From Flammeovirgaceae bacterium UBA7330 (lineage in GTDB: Bacteria; Bacteroidota; Bacteroidia; Cytophagales; Cyclobacteriaceae), in assembly GCA_002471275.1 (NCBI GenBank), contig DKPQ01000014.1, positions 124,461 to 188,460 on the forward strand: 64,000 nucleotides of DNA, read 5' to 3'. The position numbers and the translations under genes were made by a program. The notes under the pieces are model-generated. The model did no database searches. It worked only from the letters and a program-made list of their open reading frames with translations, and was not told where the DNA came from. How positions within the stretch are numbered: the first letter of the stretch is position 1; every line of letters starts with the position of its first letter. Positions 33,482 through 42,660 of this stretch are shown piece after piece.

Positions 33482-33927
33482 AAGAAGCTGAACGACCTGT
33501 AGAGGTATTGCTGATCGAGGATAATCCTGATGATGCAACTCTGGCTATCAGAGCACTAAAAGAATTTATGACCAATGAAATTGTATGGCTCAAGGATGGC
33601 GAGGAAGCCATGAATTTCTTGTTTGGTAAGGAGAAATACAAGGGAAGGGACATTAGTGTCAAACCAAAGGTCATACTTTTGGACCTCAAGATGCCAAAAG
33701 TTGATGGTACGGAATTGTTGCAGATCCTAAGAATGGACAACCTGACCAAAAATATACCTGTGGTTGTTATGACTTCCTCAAAGGAAGATGCCGATCTAAA
33801 GAAATGTTATGATTACGGTGTGAATTCCTATGTGGTAAAACCCATCGATTTTGGTCAATTTATCAAGGCAGCGCGACAAATAAGTATGTATTGGCTGCTT
33901 GTAAATGAACCCCCCAACTTAGACTAG
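33478..33927 (+). CDS. single-domain response regulator
   Basis: 149 residues, one REC domain of the kind found with phytochrome-type kinases (Rcp1-like). Acidic pocket E14-D15, phosphorylated D69 in VILLDLKMP, Thr/Ser in VVMTSS and Lys in SYVVKP. No output domain; it may relay phosphate. Its ATG overlaps the kinase stop (ATGA), and the hybrid kinase starts 11 bp after its end, so the three form one operon. Confidence 0.9.
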   Translation: MKEAERPVEVLLIEDNPDDATLAIRALKEFMTNEIVWLKDGEEAMNFLFGKEKYKGRDISVKPKVILLDLKMPKVDGTELLQILRMDNLTKNIPVVVMTSSKEDADLKKCYDYGVNSYVVKPIDFGQFIKAARQISMYWLLVNEPPNLD

Positions 33928-33937
33928 CTAACTAAAA

Positions 33938-35698
33938 TTGGAAAAAGATAAAATAAACATACTACTGCTTGAAGATAACCCTGATGATATCCTGCTTTTA
34001 AAGCAAGCGCTTAAAAAATCGGGAATGGAGGTCATGCTGAACGTCACCAGCAGTCTGCCGGAATTTACCAGCTTCATCCAAAATGGTCTGGACTCAACTG
34101 ATATCATAATATCAGACTATAACTTACCTGCATTCACTGGTTTGGACGCCTTAAAAGTCTTACGTGAAGAAGATCCCATCATTCCATTTTTCTTTCTAAC
34201 AGGTTTCCTGGGAGAGGAAAAAGCTGTTGAAGTCATGAGACATGGAGCTAATGACTTTCTTCTAAAAGACAATGTCTCCAACGCGCCCAAAATCATTCTT
34301 CAGCTTTTAGAAGAAGCAAAACTAAGACAAGAGTCAGCAAGATATCAGGCCGAACTGCTCTATCGAAATGGTATCCTCAGTACACTGATGGAAAGTGCCG
34401 TTGACCTGATCTTTTTGAAGGACCTTGAAGGAAATCTCATAGAAGTAAATGAGGGTTTCTGCCGCTTCTTTGGCAAAACACAAGAAGAGCTTATTGGTAA
34501 AAACATCAACACCTTATTTTCCAGCGATATTATGGACCAAATCCTGGCTACGGATGAAGAGGTCCTAAAAAAAGAAGAGCCTGTAATCCTTGAGATGGAT
34601 TATCACAACAATGGCAAAAGGTACGTCTTTGAATCTATCAAAACACCCCTCAAAGATGAAGATGGAAAAAATATTGGTTTTGTAGATGTAACAAGGGACA
34701 TCACCAAAAAGAAACTAGATGATGAAGCCTTAAGAACAAGTCAGCAATTATTGAGACAGTCGGAAAAACAATCACTGTCCGGTAGTTTTGAATACAATGT
34801 TCAAAAGGGCAAATTATTTTGCTCTCAGCAATTCATGAAGAATCTTGGTTTCGATCAGGAAATAAAAAAAATTAGCTACGAAGAATTTCTTGACCGCATC
34901 AACGAAGCAGAAAGAGAAATCTTCGAGTATGAATTGAAGCGTGCGATCAGAGAAAACTCAGAATTTTACATGGAGCACAGGTGTACCCGGAAGAATGACA
35001 AAAAGGTCATTCACTGTAAGACCTACCTGGTGCCCGATCGTAAAAGGAGCAAAGAAGGTTATTACTTTGGAATACTCACTGATGTGACTAAAGATCGGCA
35101 GCTAAGAAAATCAATGCTTGATATTCAGGAAAAAGAACGCAAGACCATTGCATCCAACCTGCATGACAGTCTGGGTCAGAAGCTGGTTGCCTCTAAGATG
35201 TTTCTCAGCCAGCTGGAAGATGATTCCGCAGGCACACTGCTCAGAGCCAGTAAATTAATTGATCAAAGTATCGATGAGATTCGAAGCCTTTCAAAGAACT
35301 TATCTCTTTATACCATTCAGGGACTGGGTCTCAAATCCGCCATAGAAGATGTAATGAGTACCTTTCCCGAATCCACCATTACTGAATACGAGCTAAATTT
35401 CGATGAGATAGAGCTTTCGGATGAATTGAGTACCCAGATCTATCGGATCGTACAGGAGGGGATCACCAATATCCTTAAATATGCGAAAGCAAGTGAGGTC
35501 TCCTTGTCACTGAATCGGGAAACTCATTTTCTGAACCTGATCATTTCAGATAATGGCATTGGATTCGACGCATCCACCGAGTATTCTGGCAACGGCCTGA
35601 AAAACATTAGGGAACGCGTGGCAAGGTGCAGCGGCTTCCTGGAAATCATCTCTGGAAATAAGGGGACCACCCTCAAAATTAAAGTCCCTGTAAAGTAG
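33938..35698 (+). CDS. REC-PAS-PAS hybrid sensor kinase (HisKA_3 type)
   Basis: 586 residues. TTG start at 33938 (MEKDKINILLLEDN), chosen because the REC domain begins at once and no ATG precedes it in frame. REC with D60 in IIISDYNLP; two PAS domains (about 140-265 and 275-385); HisKA_3 with H409 in ASNLHDSLGQ; HATPase with SDNGIGF and GNGLKNIRERV. HisKA_3 kinases normally pair with LuxR-type regulators; none is adjacent. The N-terminal REC could receive phosphate from the upstream single-domain regulator. Confidence 0.85.
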   Translation: MEKDKINILLLEDNPDDILLLKQALKKSGMEVMLNVTSSLPEFTSFIQNGLDSTDIIISDYNLPAFTGLDALKVLREEDPIIPFFFLTGFLGEEKAVEVMRHGANDFLLKDNVSNAPKIILQLLEEAKLRQESARYQAELLYRNGILSTLMESAVDLIFLKDLEGNLIEVNEGFCRFFGKTQEELIGKNINTLFSSDIMDQILATDEEVLKKEEPVILEMDYHNNGKRYVFESIKTPLKDEDGKNIGFVDVTRDITKKKLDDEALRTSQQLLRQSEKQSLSGSFEYNVQKGKLFCSQQFMKNLGFDQEIKKISYEEFLDRINEAEREIFEYELKRAIRENSEFYMEHRCTRKNDKKVIHCKTYLVPDRKRSKEGYYFGILTDVTKDRQLRKSMLDIQEKERKTIASNLHDSLGQKLVASKMFLSQLEDDSAGTLLRASKLIDQSIDEIRSLSKNLSLYTIQGLGLKSAIEDVMSTFPESTITEYELNFDEIELSDELSTQIYRIVQEGITNILKYAKASEVSLSLNRETHFLNLIISDNGIGFDASTEYSGNGLKNIRERVARCSGFLEIISGNKGTTLKIKVPVK

Positions 35699-35716
35699 AA
35701 TCTCTAAACCTGGCAA

Positions 35717-37444
35717 TTACTCAAGCCACGATTCCACCTCTTCCTTAGTCGGATTTTGAATATCCAGTTTTAGCTTCTTGCGCATGCCACAAACATCATT
35801 GAATAGCTTATTTACATTCGCTTCTTTCAATTGCTTGATACTATTAAAACCCAGTTTCTGAAGAATAGGTATCAATTCTTTTCTTACACCCACTTCTACA
35901 TAGTCAGATTCCGACGCAACCACAGGTTTCTTTTCCGGACGCATTTGCGGGAAAAACAAGACATCCTGTATGGAGTTGCTATTGGTCATGATCATGGCAA
36001 GCCGGTCGATACCAATACCCACACCTGAAGTAGGAGGCATTCCATACTCAAGAGCCCGTAAAAAATCTTCGTCCAGTGCCATGGCCTCTTCATCTCCCCT
36101 TTTGGCCAGCTCAAGTTGCTCTTCAAATCGCTCCCGCTGATCAATCGGATCATTTAACTCGGAGTAAGCATTCATGATCTCCTTTCCGTTACAAATCACC
36201 TCAAATCGCTCTACCAGGCCCTCTTCGGAGCGATGTTTCTTCGTCAATGGTGACATTTCCACCGGATAATCCATGATGAAGGTAGGCTGGATCAAATGCG
36301 GCTCACATTTCTCACCAAAAATCTCATCAATAAGTTTGCCTTTCCCCATGGAGTCATCGATATCCACTTTCAGGTCTTTGCATACCTTCTTGAGCTGCTC
36401 TTCATCCATTTTTGAAATATCTATCCCTGTGAAATGCTCGATGGCTTCAAACATGGTGAAACGTTTCCATGGACGCTGAAATTCGATGGTATTTTCACCT
36501 ACCTTCACTTTCGTATCCCCATGAAGGCTCAGGGCTACTTTCTCCACAGCCTCCTCCATGAAATCCATCATCCAGAAGTAGTCTTTGTAAGCTACATAAA
36601 GCTCTACCTGGGTAAACTCCGGGTTGTGGAACCGGGACATACCCTCGTTTCGGAAATCCTTGGCAAACTCATAAACACCATCAAACCCACCTACGATAAG
36701 CCTTTTCAGATAAAGCTCATTAGCTATCCTGAGATAGAGTTTCATGTTAAGGGTATTGTGATGCGTCTCAAAAGGACGGGCTGCCGCTCCCCCGTGAATG
36801 GGTTGCAAGATGGGTGTTTCCACCTCCAGGTAGCCTTTGCTGTTGAAAAAGTCACGTAGCGTATTGATAAGCTGGGTGCGCATCTTGAAGGTTTCCTTCA
36901 CCTTGGGATTTACAATCAGGTCCAGGTATCGTTGTCTGTATCGCTGCTCGGGATCGCTGAAGGCATCATATGTTTTCTTCTGACCTTTTTCATCTTCCGT
37001 CTCTTTGACGATGGGAAGCGGGTGAAGCGATTTGGAGAGTAAGGTCAGCTCCTGAACATGTATGGATATCTCCCCCATTTGGGTGGTAAAGACATAACCC
37101 TGAATACCAATGATATCACCAATATCCAGTCTCTTTTTGAAAATATCGTTGTATAGCGACTTGTCATCACCCGGGCAAAGATCATCCCTGCGCAGATAGA
37201 TCTGAATTCTTCCGGTACTATCTTGTATCTCAGCAAACGAAGCCGACCCCATGATCCTTCGGCTCATGAGTCTACCTGCTATTGATACACTTTTGTAGTC
37301 TGTTTTTCTACGTTCGTAATTTTCTTTGATATCCCTGGCAGAAACATTCACCTCAAACAGCGCAGCTGGATAAGGGTCAATACCCAATTTCATTAACTCT
37401 TCTCGTTCTTTTCTACGTTGGATCTCTTGTTCGCTAAGTTGCAT
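35717..37444 (-). CDS. lysS: lysine-tRNA ligase, class II
   Basis: 575 residues. OB-fold anticodon-binding N-terminus, class II motif 2 FRNEGMSRFHNPEFTQVE, motif 3 GVGIGIDRLAM near residue 485. A C-terminal extension of about 70 residues (ELIPILQKLGFNSIKQLKEANVN onward) follows motif 3 and is helical; extensions here occur in Bacteroidota LysS. It charges tRNA-Lys. Its start overlaps the 3' end of the proline dehydrogenase gene by 11 bp. Confidence 0.95.
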   Translation of the reverse strand: MQLSEQEIQRRKEREELMKLGIDPYPAALFEVNVSARDIKENYERRKTDYKSVSIAGRLMSRRIMGSASFAEIQDSTGRIQIYLRRDDLCPGDDKSLYNDIFKKRLDIGDIIGIQGYVFTTQMGEISIHVQELTLLSKSLHPLPIVKETEDEKGQKKTYDAFSDPEQRYRQRYLDLIVNPKVKETFKMRTQLINTLRDFFNSKGYLEVETPILQPIHGGAAARPFETHHNTLNMKLYLRIANELYLKRLIVGGFDGVYEFAKDFRNEGMSRFHNPEFTQVELYVAYKDYFWMMDFMEEAVEKVALSLHGDTKVKVGENTIEFQRPWKRFTMFEAIEHFTGIDISKMDEEQLKKVCKDLKVDIDDSMGKGKLIDEIFGEKCEPHLIQPTFIMDYPVEMSPLTKKHRSEEGLVERFEVICNGKEIMNAYSELNDPIDQRERFEEQLELAKRGDEEAMALDEDFLRALEYGMPPTSGVGIGIDRLAMIMTNSNSIQDVLFFPQMRPEKKPVVASESDYVEVGVRKELIPILQKLGFNSIKQLKEANVNKLFNDVCGMRKKLKLDIQNPTKEEVESWLE

Positions 37445-38636
37445 TTATGTCGGCTTTTTCTTTTCTTCTTCTTTTTAACTCTGTTTTTACCAGTGCATAT
37501 TCCCGGCTGCTCTGACCGGCTATCGAGGTATTTTCTTCCGCCCTACGAAATAAATAAGGCAAGACTTTTTCAACGGGTCCATAGGGCACATACTTTGCTA
37601 CATTGTATCCCATATTGGACAGTTTGAACGAGATATTGTCGCTCATCCCCAATAGTTGCGCAAAGTAAACACGTTCGTCGCTCTTTTTTATCCCTTTGGC
37701 CCGCATAAGTGAGGTAAGCACCTGGCAGGACCCTTCATTATGCGTGCCGGCACAGACTGCAAATCGCTCAATGTGATCAGTAGCAAAGACCAGCGCATCT
37801 TCATATGCTTTATCTGTAGACTTTTTATCTGGCTGTATTGGATCCGGATAATCTTTGTCTTCGGCCCGATCTCTCTCCTTCTCCATATAGGCACCTCTCA
37901 CGAGCTTTGCTCCAAAAAAACACCCATGCTCAGATACCTTTTTATAATCAGCTTTCATCCGCTCCAATGCATCGCTCATGTAGAGCTGATAAGTGATAAA
38001 AACCATCGGTGCCTCCTTATTGTATTTCAGCATCAGTGCTATGACCAGGTCATCAATCACTTCCTCAATCCAGCTTTCTTCTGCATCTACCATAAACCTG
38101 AGATTGTTGCTGACCACTCGATCTGCCACACGATAAACCCGCTCCTTAAACCTTTCAAACGCCAGTTGTTCCTTCTCCGTAAGCGCTTTTCCTGATTGTT
38201 TCTTCTTCATCAAAGAAGCGGACCCCAATCCTGTAAGCTTCATCACACAGAAAGGAATGCCAGGGGTGTTTTTAGCAAAATCCGCCACCCTCAATGCCTC
38301 CTCCATCGTCTCATCAAAACTTTTTTCCGTCTCCTGCCCCTCCACAGAATAATCCAGGATGGTTTTGACATTAAACTTCTCCAGGTGATCGATGGTTTGC
38401 TTACAATCTTTGATGGAAACGCCACCACAAAATTGTTTGAAGAGTGTATCTCTGATAATTCCTTTTACCGGAAGTTTCAACCTCAAGGCAGCTTTTGTAA
38501 GGAAGGTCCCTATATCTACCATCCAGGAAAACCGCATGGATAAAAAGAGGAGATAAGTCTTCTTTAGATCGCTCGTACTCTTTGATGCAAATCCAATTGC
38601 CGTGTCTTCAAAGTTGATTTCTGAATTTTCTGACAT
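37434..38636 (-). CDS. proline dehydrogenase
   Basis: 400 residues from the ATG at 38636 (MSENSEINFEDTAIGF); a longer frame to 38729 would run into aroB leader sequence. FAD-binding TIM barrel: FCVMKLTGLGSASLM, RFMVDAEESWIE, GAKLVRGAYMEKERDRA, GTHNEGSC and YVPYGPVEKVLPYLFRRAEENTS. It oxidises proline to pyrroline-5-carboxylate, feeding electrons to quinones. Monofunctional; the P5C dehydrogenase partner is not in the window. Divergent from aroB. Confidence 0.93.
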   Translation of the reverse strand: MSENSEINFEDTAIGFASKSTSDLKKTYLLFLSMRFSWMVDIGTFLTKAALRLKLPVKGIIRDTLFKQFCGGVSIKDCKQTIDHLEKFNVKTILDYSVEGQETEKSFDETMEEALRVADFAKNTPGIPFCVMKLTGLGSASLMKKKQSGKALTEKEQLAFERFKERVYRVADRVVSNNLRFMVDAEESWIEEVIDDLVIALMLKYNKEAPMVFITYQLYMSDALERMKADYKKVSEHGCFFGAKLVRGAYMEKERDRAEDKDYPDPIQPDKKSTDKAYEDALVFATDHIERFAVCAGTHNEGSCQVLTSLMRAKGIKKSDERVYFAQLLGMSDNISFKLSNMGYNVAKYVPYGPVEKVLPYLFRRAEENTSIAGQSSREYALVKTELKRRRKEKADINAT

Positions 38637-38697
38637 AGTTTTGAAAAGCGATGCAAAGATAGCATCATCATTGAACCTTTTTCTTTTATCATTTATA

Positions 38698-39729
38698 GTG
38701 GAACTCTCAAAGGATATCCTTTTTATCAAATCGCCTCAAGATGCGCTTCAGGAAGTATTAAACCAATTAAACCCTGACAAAGTTGCCATACTGGTGGATG
38801 AAAATACGGCCCGACATTGTTTGCCTTATTTTAAGCATGACCAATACCTGATCATTGAAATTCAAAGCGGGGAAATCAACAAAAACCTCCGTACCTGCGA
38901 AAAAATATGGGAAGCACTTACCAGGGCAGGATTCTCCAGAAAATCCCTGTTGGTGAATGTGGGCGGTGGGGTCATTGGCGACATGGGTGGCTTTGTGGCA
39001 TCCACCTACAAGCGAGGCATCCGTTTCATCAACTACCCCACCACGCTCCTGGCTATGGTAGACGCCAACATTGGTGGTAAACTTGGGATTGACTTTATGG
39101 GATTGAAAAATCACATCGGGTTATTCAATGACCCTGAACGAATCCTGATCTTCACTGACTTTTTGAAAACTTTGCCTCCCCGGGAGCTGAGATCCGGTTT
39201 TGGAGAGGTCATCAAACATGGACTGATACGTGATGAGCACTATTGGAAGCAAACGAGCACCTCGCAGTTTCCCGAAATGGAATGGAAATCGGTTATCCAG
39301 CGATCCGTGGAGATTAAATCCGAGGTAGTGAAAGAAGATCCCAGGGAGAACGGACTTAGAAAAATCCTAAATTATGGACACACGCTGGGGCATGCTGTGG
39401 AGACCTGGTATCTGAACCATCAAAAGAGTTTGTTGCATGGAGAAGCCATTGCTGTGGGGATGATTCTGGAAGCTCACCTTAGCTTTCAGCTGAAGTTGCT
39501 GGATGAAAAGTCACTGGAAGAAATTACCGGTTACATTACATCGATTTATGAGGGCATAGCGATCCCACCCATGGAAAATCTCATGGAACTAATGGGGCAG
39601 GACAAGAAAAACGTTGGCAATGAAATCAACTTTTCCTTGCTGGAGAAGATTGGGAAGTGTGTTTATGATATGAAAGTGGATGAAAAAATGATCGCGGCGG
39701 CGATAAAATTCTACAATACCCTCAAATAA
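38698..39729 (+). CDS. aroB: 3-dehydroquinate synthase
   Basis: 343 residues from the GTG at 38698 (VELSKDILFIKSPQDAL); a longer ATG frame from 38602 would overlap the divergent proline dehydrogenase start and adds an unlike segment. Motifs: VGGGVIGDMGGFVASTYKRGI (NAD and metal), PTTLLAMVDANIGGK, GFGEVIKHGLI, and NYGHTLGHAVE with zinc-binding His. It makes 3-dehydroquinate in the shikimate pathway. The pathway's aroA lies just downstream. Confidence 0.93.
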   Translation: MELSKDILFIKSPQDALQEVLNQLNPDKVAILVDENTARHCLPYFKHDQYLIIEIQSGEINKNLRTCEKIWEALTRAGFSRKSLLVNVGGGVIGDMGGFVASTYKRGIRFINYPTTLLAMVDANIGGKLGIDFMGLKNHIGLFNDPERILIFTDFLKTLPPRELRSGFGEVIKHGLIRDEHYWKQTSTSQFPEMEWKSVIQRSVEIKSEVVKEDPRENGLRKILNYGHTLGHAVETWYLNHQKSLLHGEAIAVGMILEAHLSFQLKLLDEKSLEEITGYITSIYEGIAIPPMENLMELMGQDKKNVGNEINFSLLEKIGKCVYDMKVDEKMIAAAIKFYNTLK

Positions 39730-39883
39730 AAAGATCTTCTTTCTCTTCAATACCCAAATCAGTACGGCTATTGTGAGTTTTGACCTTATTTTTGCTGACT
39801 TTCTTAGGGTTTGTAAAAACAAGTGCAAAAGTACCTACCACCGCAGTGATTAAAATGGTTGCTATAGTTCTACCAATCGACAT
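39722..39883 (-). CDS. small membrane-anchored protein
   Basis: 53 residues from the ATG at 39883: one hydrophobic helix (RTIATILITAVVGTFALVF) and a charged tail with KKVSKNKVKTHNSRTDLGIEEKEDLFI. It overlaps the aroB stop by 8 bp in convergent orientation. I do not recognise it; the clear membrane helix followed by a positive segment suggests a real small protein, but the call rests on composition. Confidence 0.4.
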   Translation of the reverse strand: MSIGRTIATILITAVVGTFALVFTNPKKVSKNKVKTHNSRTDLGIEEKEDLFI

Positions 39884-39956
39884 ATTAATAATTAAGACAT
39901 TCAATTAACGAGAATGGTTGTACGATAGTTCTACGTAATTCTAAAAATATTTTAAT

Positions 39957-41171
39957 TTGAGATCAATAATTTCAAAATTCGATAAAAACCTTCAGGGAGT
40001 CGTTAAATTGACCTCCTCCAAGAGTGAAAGCAACCGCGCCCTGCTTATCAATGCATTAAGTGGGAATAAAATGAAGCTGGAAAACCTTTCGGCAGCCAGG
40101 GACACCCAAACCATGATGAGGCTGTTCCGTGAAAGGGGGGATGTTTGGGATGTGTTGGATGCGGGTACCACCATGCGATTCTGTACCGCCTACCTGGGCG
40201 TAAAAGGTAAAGGTGAAACGATCACAGGAACTCCCAGAATGAAAGAACGGCCGATCGGATTATTGGCTGATGCACTTATCAAGCTGGGTGCGAAAGTAGA
40301 ATACCTGGAAAAGCAAGGATACCCACCACTTAGGATACAGGGCATCAAAGTGCAACAAACAAAAAAAATACAGATACCCGGCAATGTGAGCAGTCAGTTT
40401 ATCAGTGCCTTACTTATGATTGGCCCGGTCCTCCCCGAGGGCCTCGAGCTGGAACTGACCACCGAAGTTTTTAGCAGGCCGTATATAGAAATGACCCTGG
40501 CCCTGATGAATCACTTCGGAGTGCAAAGTAATTGGCAGGGAAATACCATCACCATCAAACCTCAGTCCTACAAGGAACAAGCCTACACCATAGAGAGCGA
40601 TTGGTCAGGAGCCAGCTACTGGTTCTCCCTGGCGGCTTTAGATGCTCATCCCGATCTTGTCCTTACAGGTTTAAAAGAAAACAGCTTGCAGGGGGACCAA
40701 CAGATCGTCAACATTATGCAGGAAATGGGGCTGGCAACACAATACAGTGATGGTGGCGTCCGACTTTCCAAAGGAAACACGTCCAATAAATCAGTTCAGA
40801 TCGATTTCAAAACATGCCCTGACCTGGCTCAGACAGTGATGGTAACTGCTGCCATAAAAGGCGTACAATTGGAAATGACCGGACTCGAAAGTCTTAGGAT
40901 CAAAGAAACAGATCGGATAGCGGCCATGACCAACGAACTTCGGAAGATTGGTGCCGAGCTAAACGAAAAAGGATCTATCTGGACTTTAACTCCCGGGGCC
41001 ATACCGGATAAGATTGCTCCGATTGAAACCTATGAGGATCATCGCATGGCCATGGCTTTCGCGCCCGTCTGTCAGATCAGGCCAGTAGAAATCCTCGACC
41101 CTGAAGTAGTCAATAAATCCTATCCTGCTTTCTGGGATGACCTGAGAAGTGTCGGGGTTGAGATAAAATAG
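39957..41171 (+). CDS. aroA: 3-phosphoshikimate 1-carboxyvinyltransferase (EPSP synthase)
   Basis: 404 residues, TTG start at 39957 (MRSIISKFDKNLQGVVKLTSSKSESNRALLINALSG, the substrate-binding KSESNR motif). Also DAGTTMRFCTAYLG, GNVSSQFISALLM, ESDWSGASYWF, SLRIKETDRIAAM, and YEDHRMAMAFAP. It joins shikimate-3-phosphate and PEP in the aromatic pathway. It is somewhat shorter than the usual 420-430 residues but complete. No ATG lies upstream in frame. Confidence 0.93.
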   Translation: MRSIISKFDKNLQGVVKLTSSKSESNRALLINALSGNKMKLENLSAARDTQTMMRLFRERGDVWDVLDAGTTMRFCTAYLGVKGKGETITGTPRMKERPIGLLADALIKLGAKVEYLEKQGYPPLRIQGIKVQQTKKIQIPGNVSSQFISALLMIGPVLPEGLELELTTEVFSRPYIEMTLALMNHFGVQSNWQGNTITIKPQSYKEQAYTIESDWSGASYWFSLAALDAHPDLVLTGLKENSLQGDQQIVNIMQEMGLATQYSDGGVRLSKGNTSNKSVQIDFKTCPDLAQTVMVTAAIKGVQLEMTGLESLRIKETDRIAAMTNELRKIGAELNEKGSIWTLTPGAIPDKIAPIETYEDHRMAMAFAPVCQIRPVEILDPEVVNKSYPAFWDDLRSVGVEIK

Positions 41172-41280
41172 ATTTCTTTCTGCCTTTAATGGAACACATT
41201 TCTCCAATCGCTGTTGGTAAAGAAAGGTTATTTGCTCAATTTCAATTTTTTAATTGAATGTGTGAATAAAGATTAGTTCC

Positions 41281-41616
41281 ATGAAAGAAACTTACTACAA
41301 CAGAGAAGACCTAAAGAAATTTGGCAATGTGACCGAATTTCAGAAGGAATTAGGTGATAAATTTTTCGAATACTACGGAAAGGTATTCGAACCTGGGGCA
41401 CTCACTGCACGCGAAAAATCTCTCATTGCATTAGCGGTATCTCACGCCATTCAATGTCCTTATTGTATTGACGCATATACTGCTGATACAATGTCCAAAG
41501 GCTGTGATGAGGAGCAAATGATGGAAGCCGTGCATGTGGCGGCCGCTATCAGGGGTGGTGCATCATTGGTACACGGCGTCCAAATGATGAATCAGGTAAA
41601 AGATAAAATGATGTAA
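41281..41616 (+). CDS. AhpD-like protein of the arsenosugar cluster
   Basis: 111 residues of the carboxymuconolactone decarboxylase/AhpD fold. The redox site C59-P-Y-C62 lies in AIQCPYCIDAY, followed by GCDEEQMMEAVHVAAAIRGGASLVHG. Genes of this kind regularly precede arsS/arsM in arsenosugar clusters and are labelled peroxidase-like. Its exact step is not established; a role in thiol redox during arsenic handling is likely. The stop is 1 bp before arsS, so it is the first gene of the operon. Confidence 0.85.
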   Translation: MKETYYNREDLKKFGNVTEFQKELGDKFFEYYGKVFEPGALTAREKSLIALAVSHAIQCPYCIDAYTADTMSKGCDEEQMMEAVHVAAAIRGGASLVHGVQMMNQVKDKMM

Positions 41617-41617
41617 T

Positions 41618-42655
41618 GTGTCTTCACTAAATAAAATAAAACACAGATTTTCGTCCCCCGACACACAGGTAGAGCTGCTGGGTGACAACGAAGCTATTGG
41701 CATTCCTACCTTCAGGGATAAACTGGAGGGGATTGGTCTATACCCATTGAAACCAACAGGAATAGAGATTTTCCAGGTGAATGTGGGTAAAATGTGCAAT
41801 CAGGAATGCAAACATTGCCATGTAGATGCTGGTCCTGACAGAACAGAGATCATGACGCGCGATACCATGCAGCAATGTCTGGATGCCATCCGTGATACAT
41901 CCATCAAAATGGTAGATATCACCGGTGGAGCTCCGGAGATGAATCCTCATTTCCGGTGGTTTGTTGAAGAGATTTCAGCGATGGGTAAATCTATCATGGT
42001 AAGATGTAACCTTACCATCATTCTGGCGAATCCCAAATACAGAGACTTGCCTGAATTCTTTAAAAAGCATAAAGTAAATGTAGTTTCTTCTCTCCCCTAT
42101 TTCACGGCCAGAAGAACCGACGCTCAAAGAGGTGATGGTGTTTTTGATAAATCTATCGAAGCATTAAAAATGCTCAATGAGGTTGGATACGGACAGGATC
42201 CCTCATTGAAACTGGACCTGGTATACAATCCTTCCGGCGCTTTCTTACCTGCTGATCAGGCAGGCCTGGAAACTGAGTTTAAGCACAAGTTACTCGACAA
42301 TTACAACATTGTATTCAACAATCTCTTTGTCATCACCAATTTGCCAATCAGCAGGTTTCTTGACTACCTTATAAACTCCGGCAACTATGATGACTACATG
42401 AATGAGCTGGTCCATAATTTCAATCCATCTGCTGCTTTTGACGTGATGTGTAGAAATACGCTGAGTGTTGGATGGGATGGCTACATGTACGACTGTGACT
42501 TCAATCAAATGCTTGACATGAAGATCAGTTCAGGGAGTAATCACATTTCTGAGTTTGATGCTGACTCACTTGAAAGCAGGGAAATCAGGATCAACCAGCA
42601 TTGCTTTGGTTGCACAGCAGGAGCTGGCTCAAGTTGTGGGGGCACTTTAACATAA
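41618..42655 (+). CDS. arsS: arsenosugar biosynthesis radical SAM protein
   Basis: 345 residues, GTG start at 41618 (MSSLNKIKHRFSS). Radical SAM cluster C60-NQE-C64-KH-C67, then MVDITGGAPEMN. The C-terminal DUF3641-type domain ends NQHCFGCTAGAGSSCGG, carrying several Cys for a second metal or arsenic site. It is known to join a dimethylarsenic group to the 5'-deoxyadenosyl moiety of SAM, the committed arsenosugar step. Between the AhpD-like gene and arsM in one operon. Confidence 0.92.
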   Translation: MSSLNKIKHRFSSPDTQVELLGDNEAIGIPTFRDKLEGIGLYPLKPTGIEIFQVNVGKMCNQECKHCHVDAGPDRTEIMTRDTMQQCLDAIRDTSIKMVDITGGAPEMNPHFRWFVEEISAMGKSIMVRCNLTIILANPKYRDLPEFFKKHKVNVVSSLPYFTARRTDAQRGDGVFDKSIEALKMLNEVGYGQDPSLKLDLVYNPSGAFLPADQAGLETEFKHKLLDNYNIVFNNLFVITNLPISRFLDYLINSGNYDDYMNELVHNFNPSAAFDVMCRNTLSVGWDGYMYDCDFNQMLDMKISSGSNHISEFDADSLESREIRINQHCFGCTAGAGSSCGGTLT

Positions 42656-42660
42656 TATTT

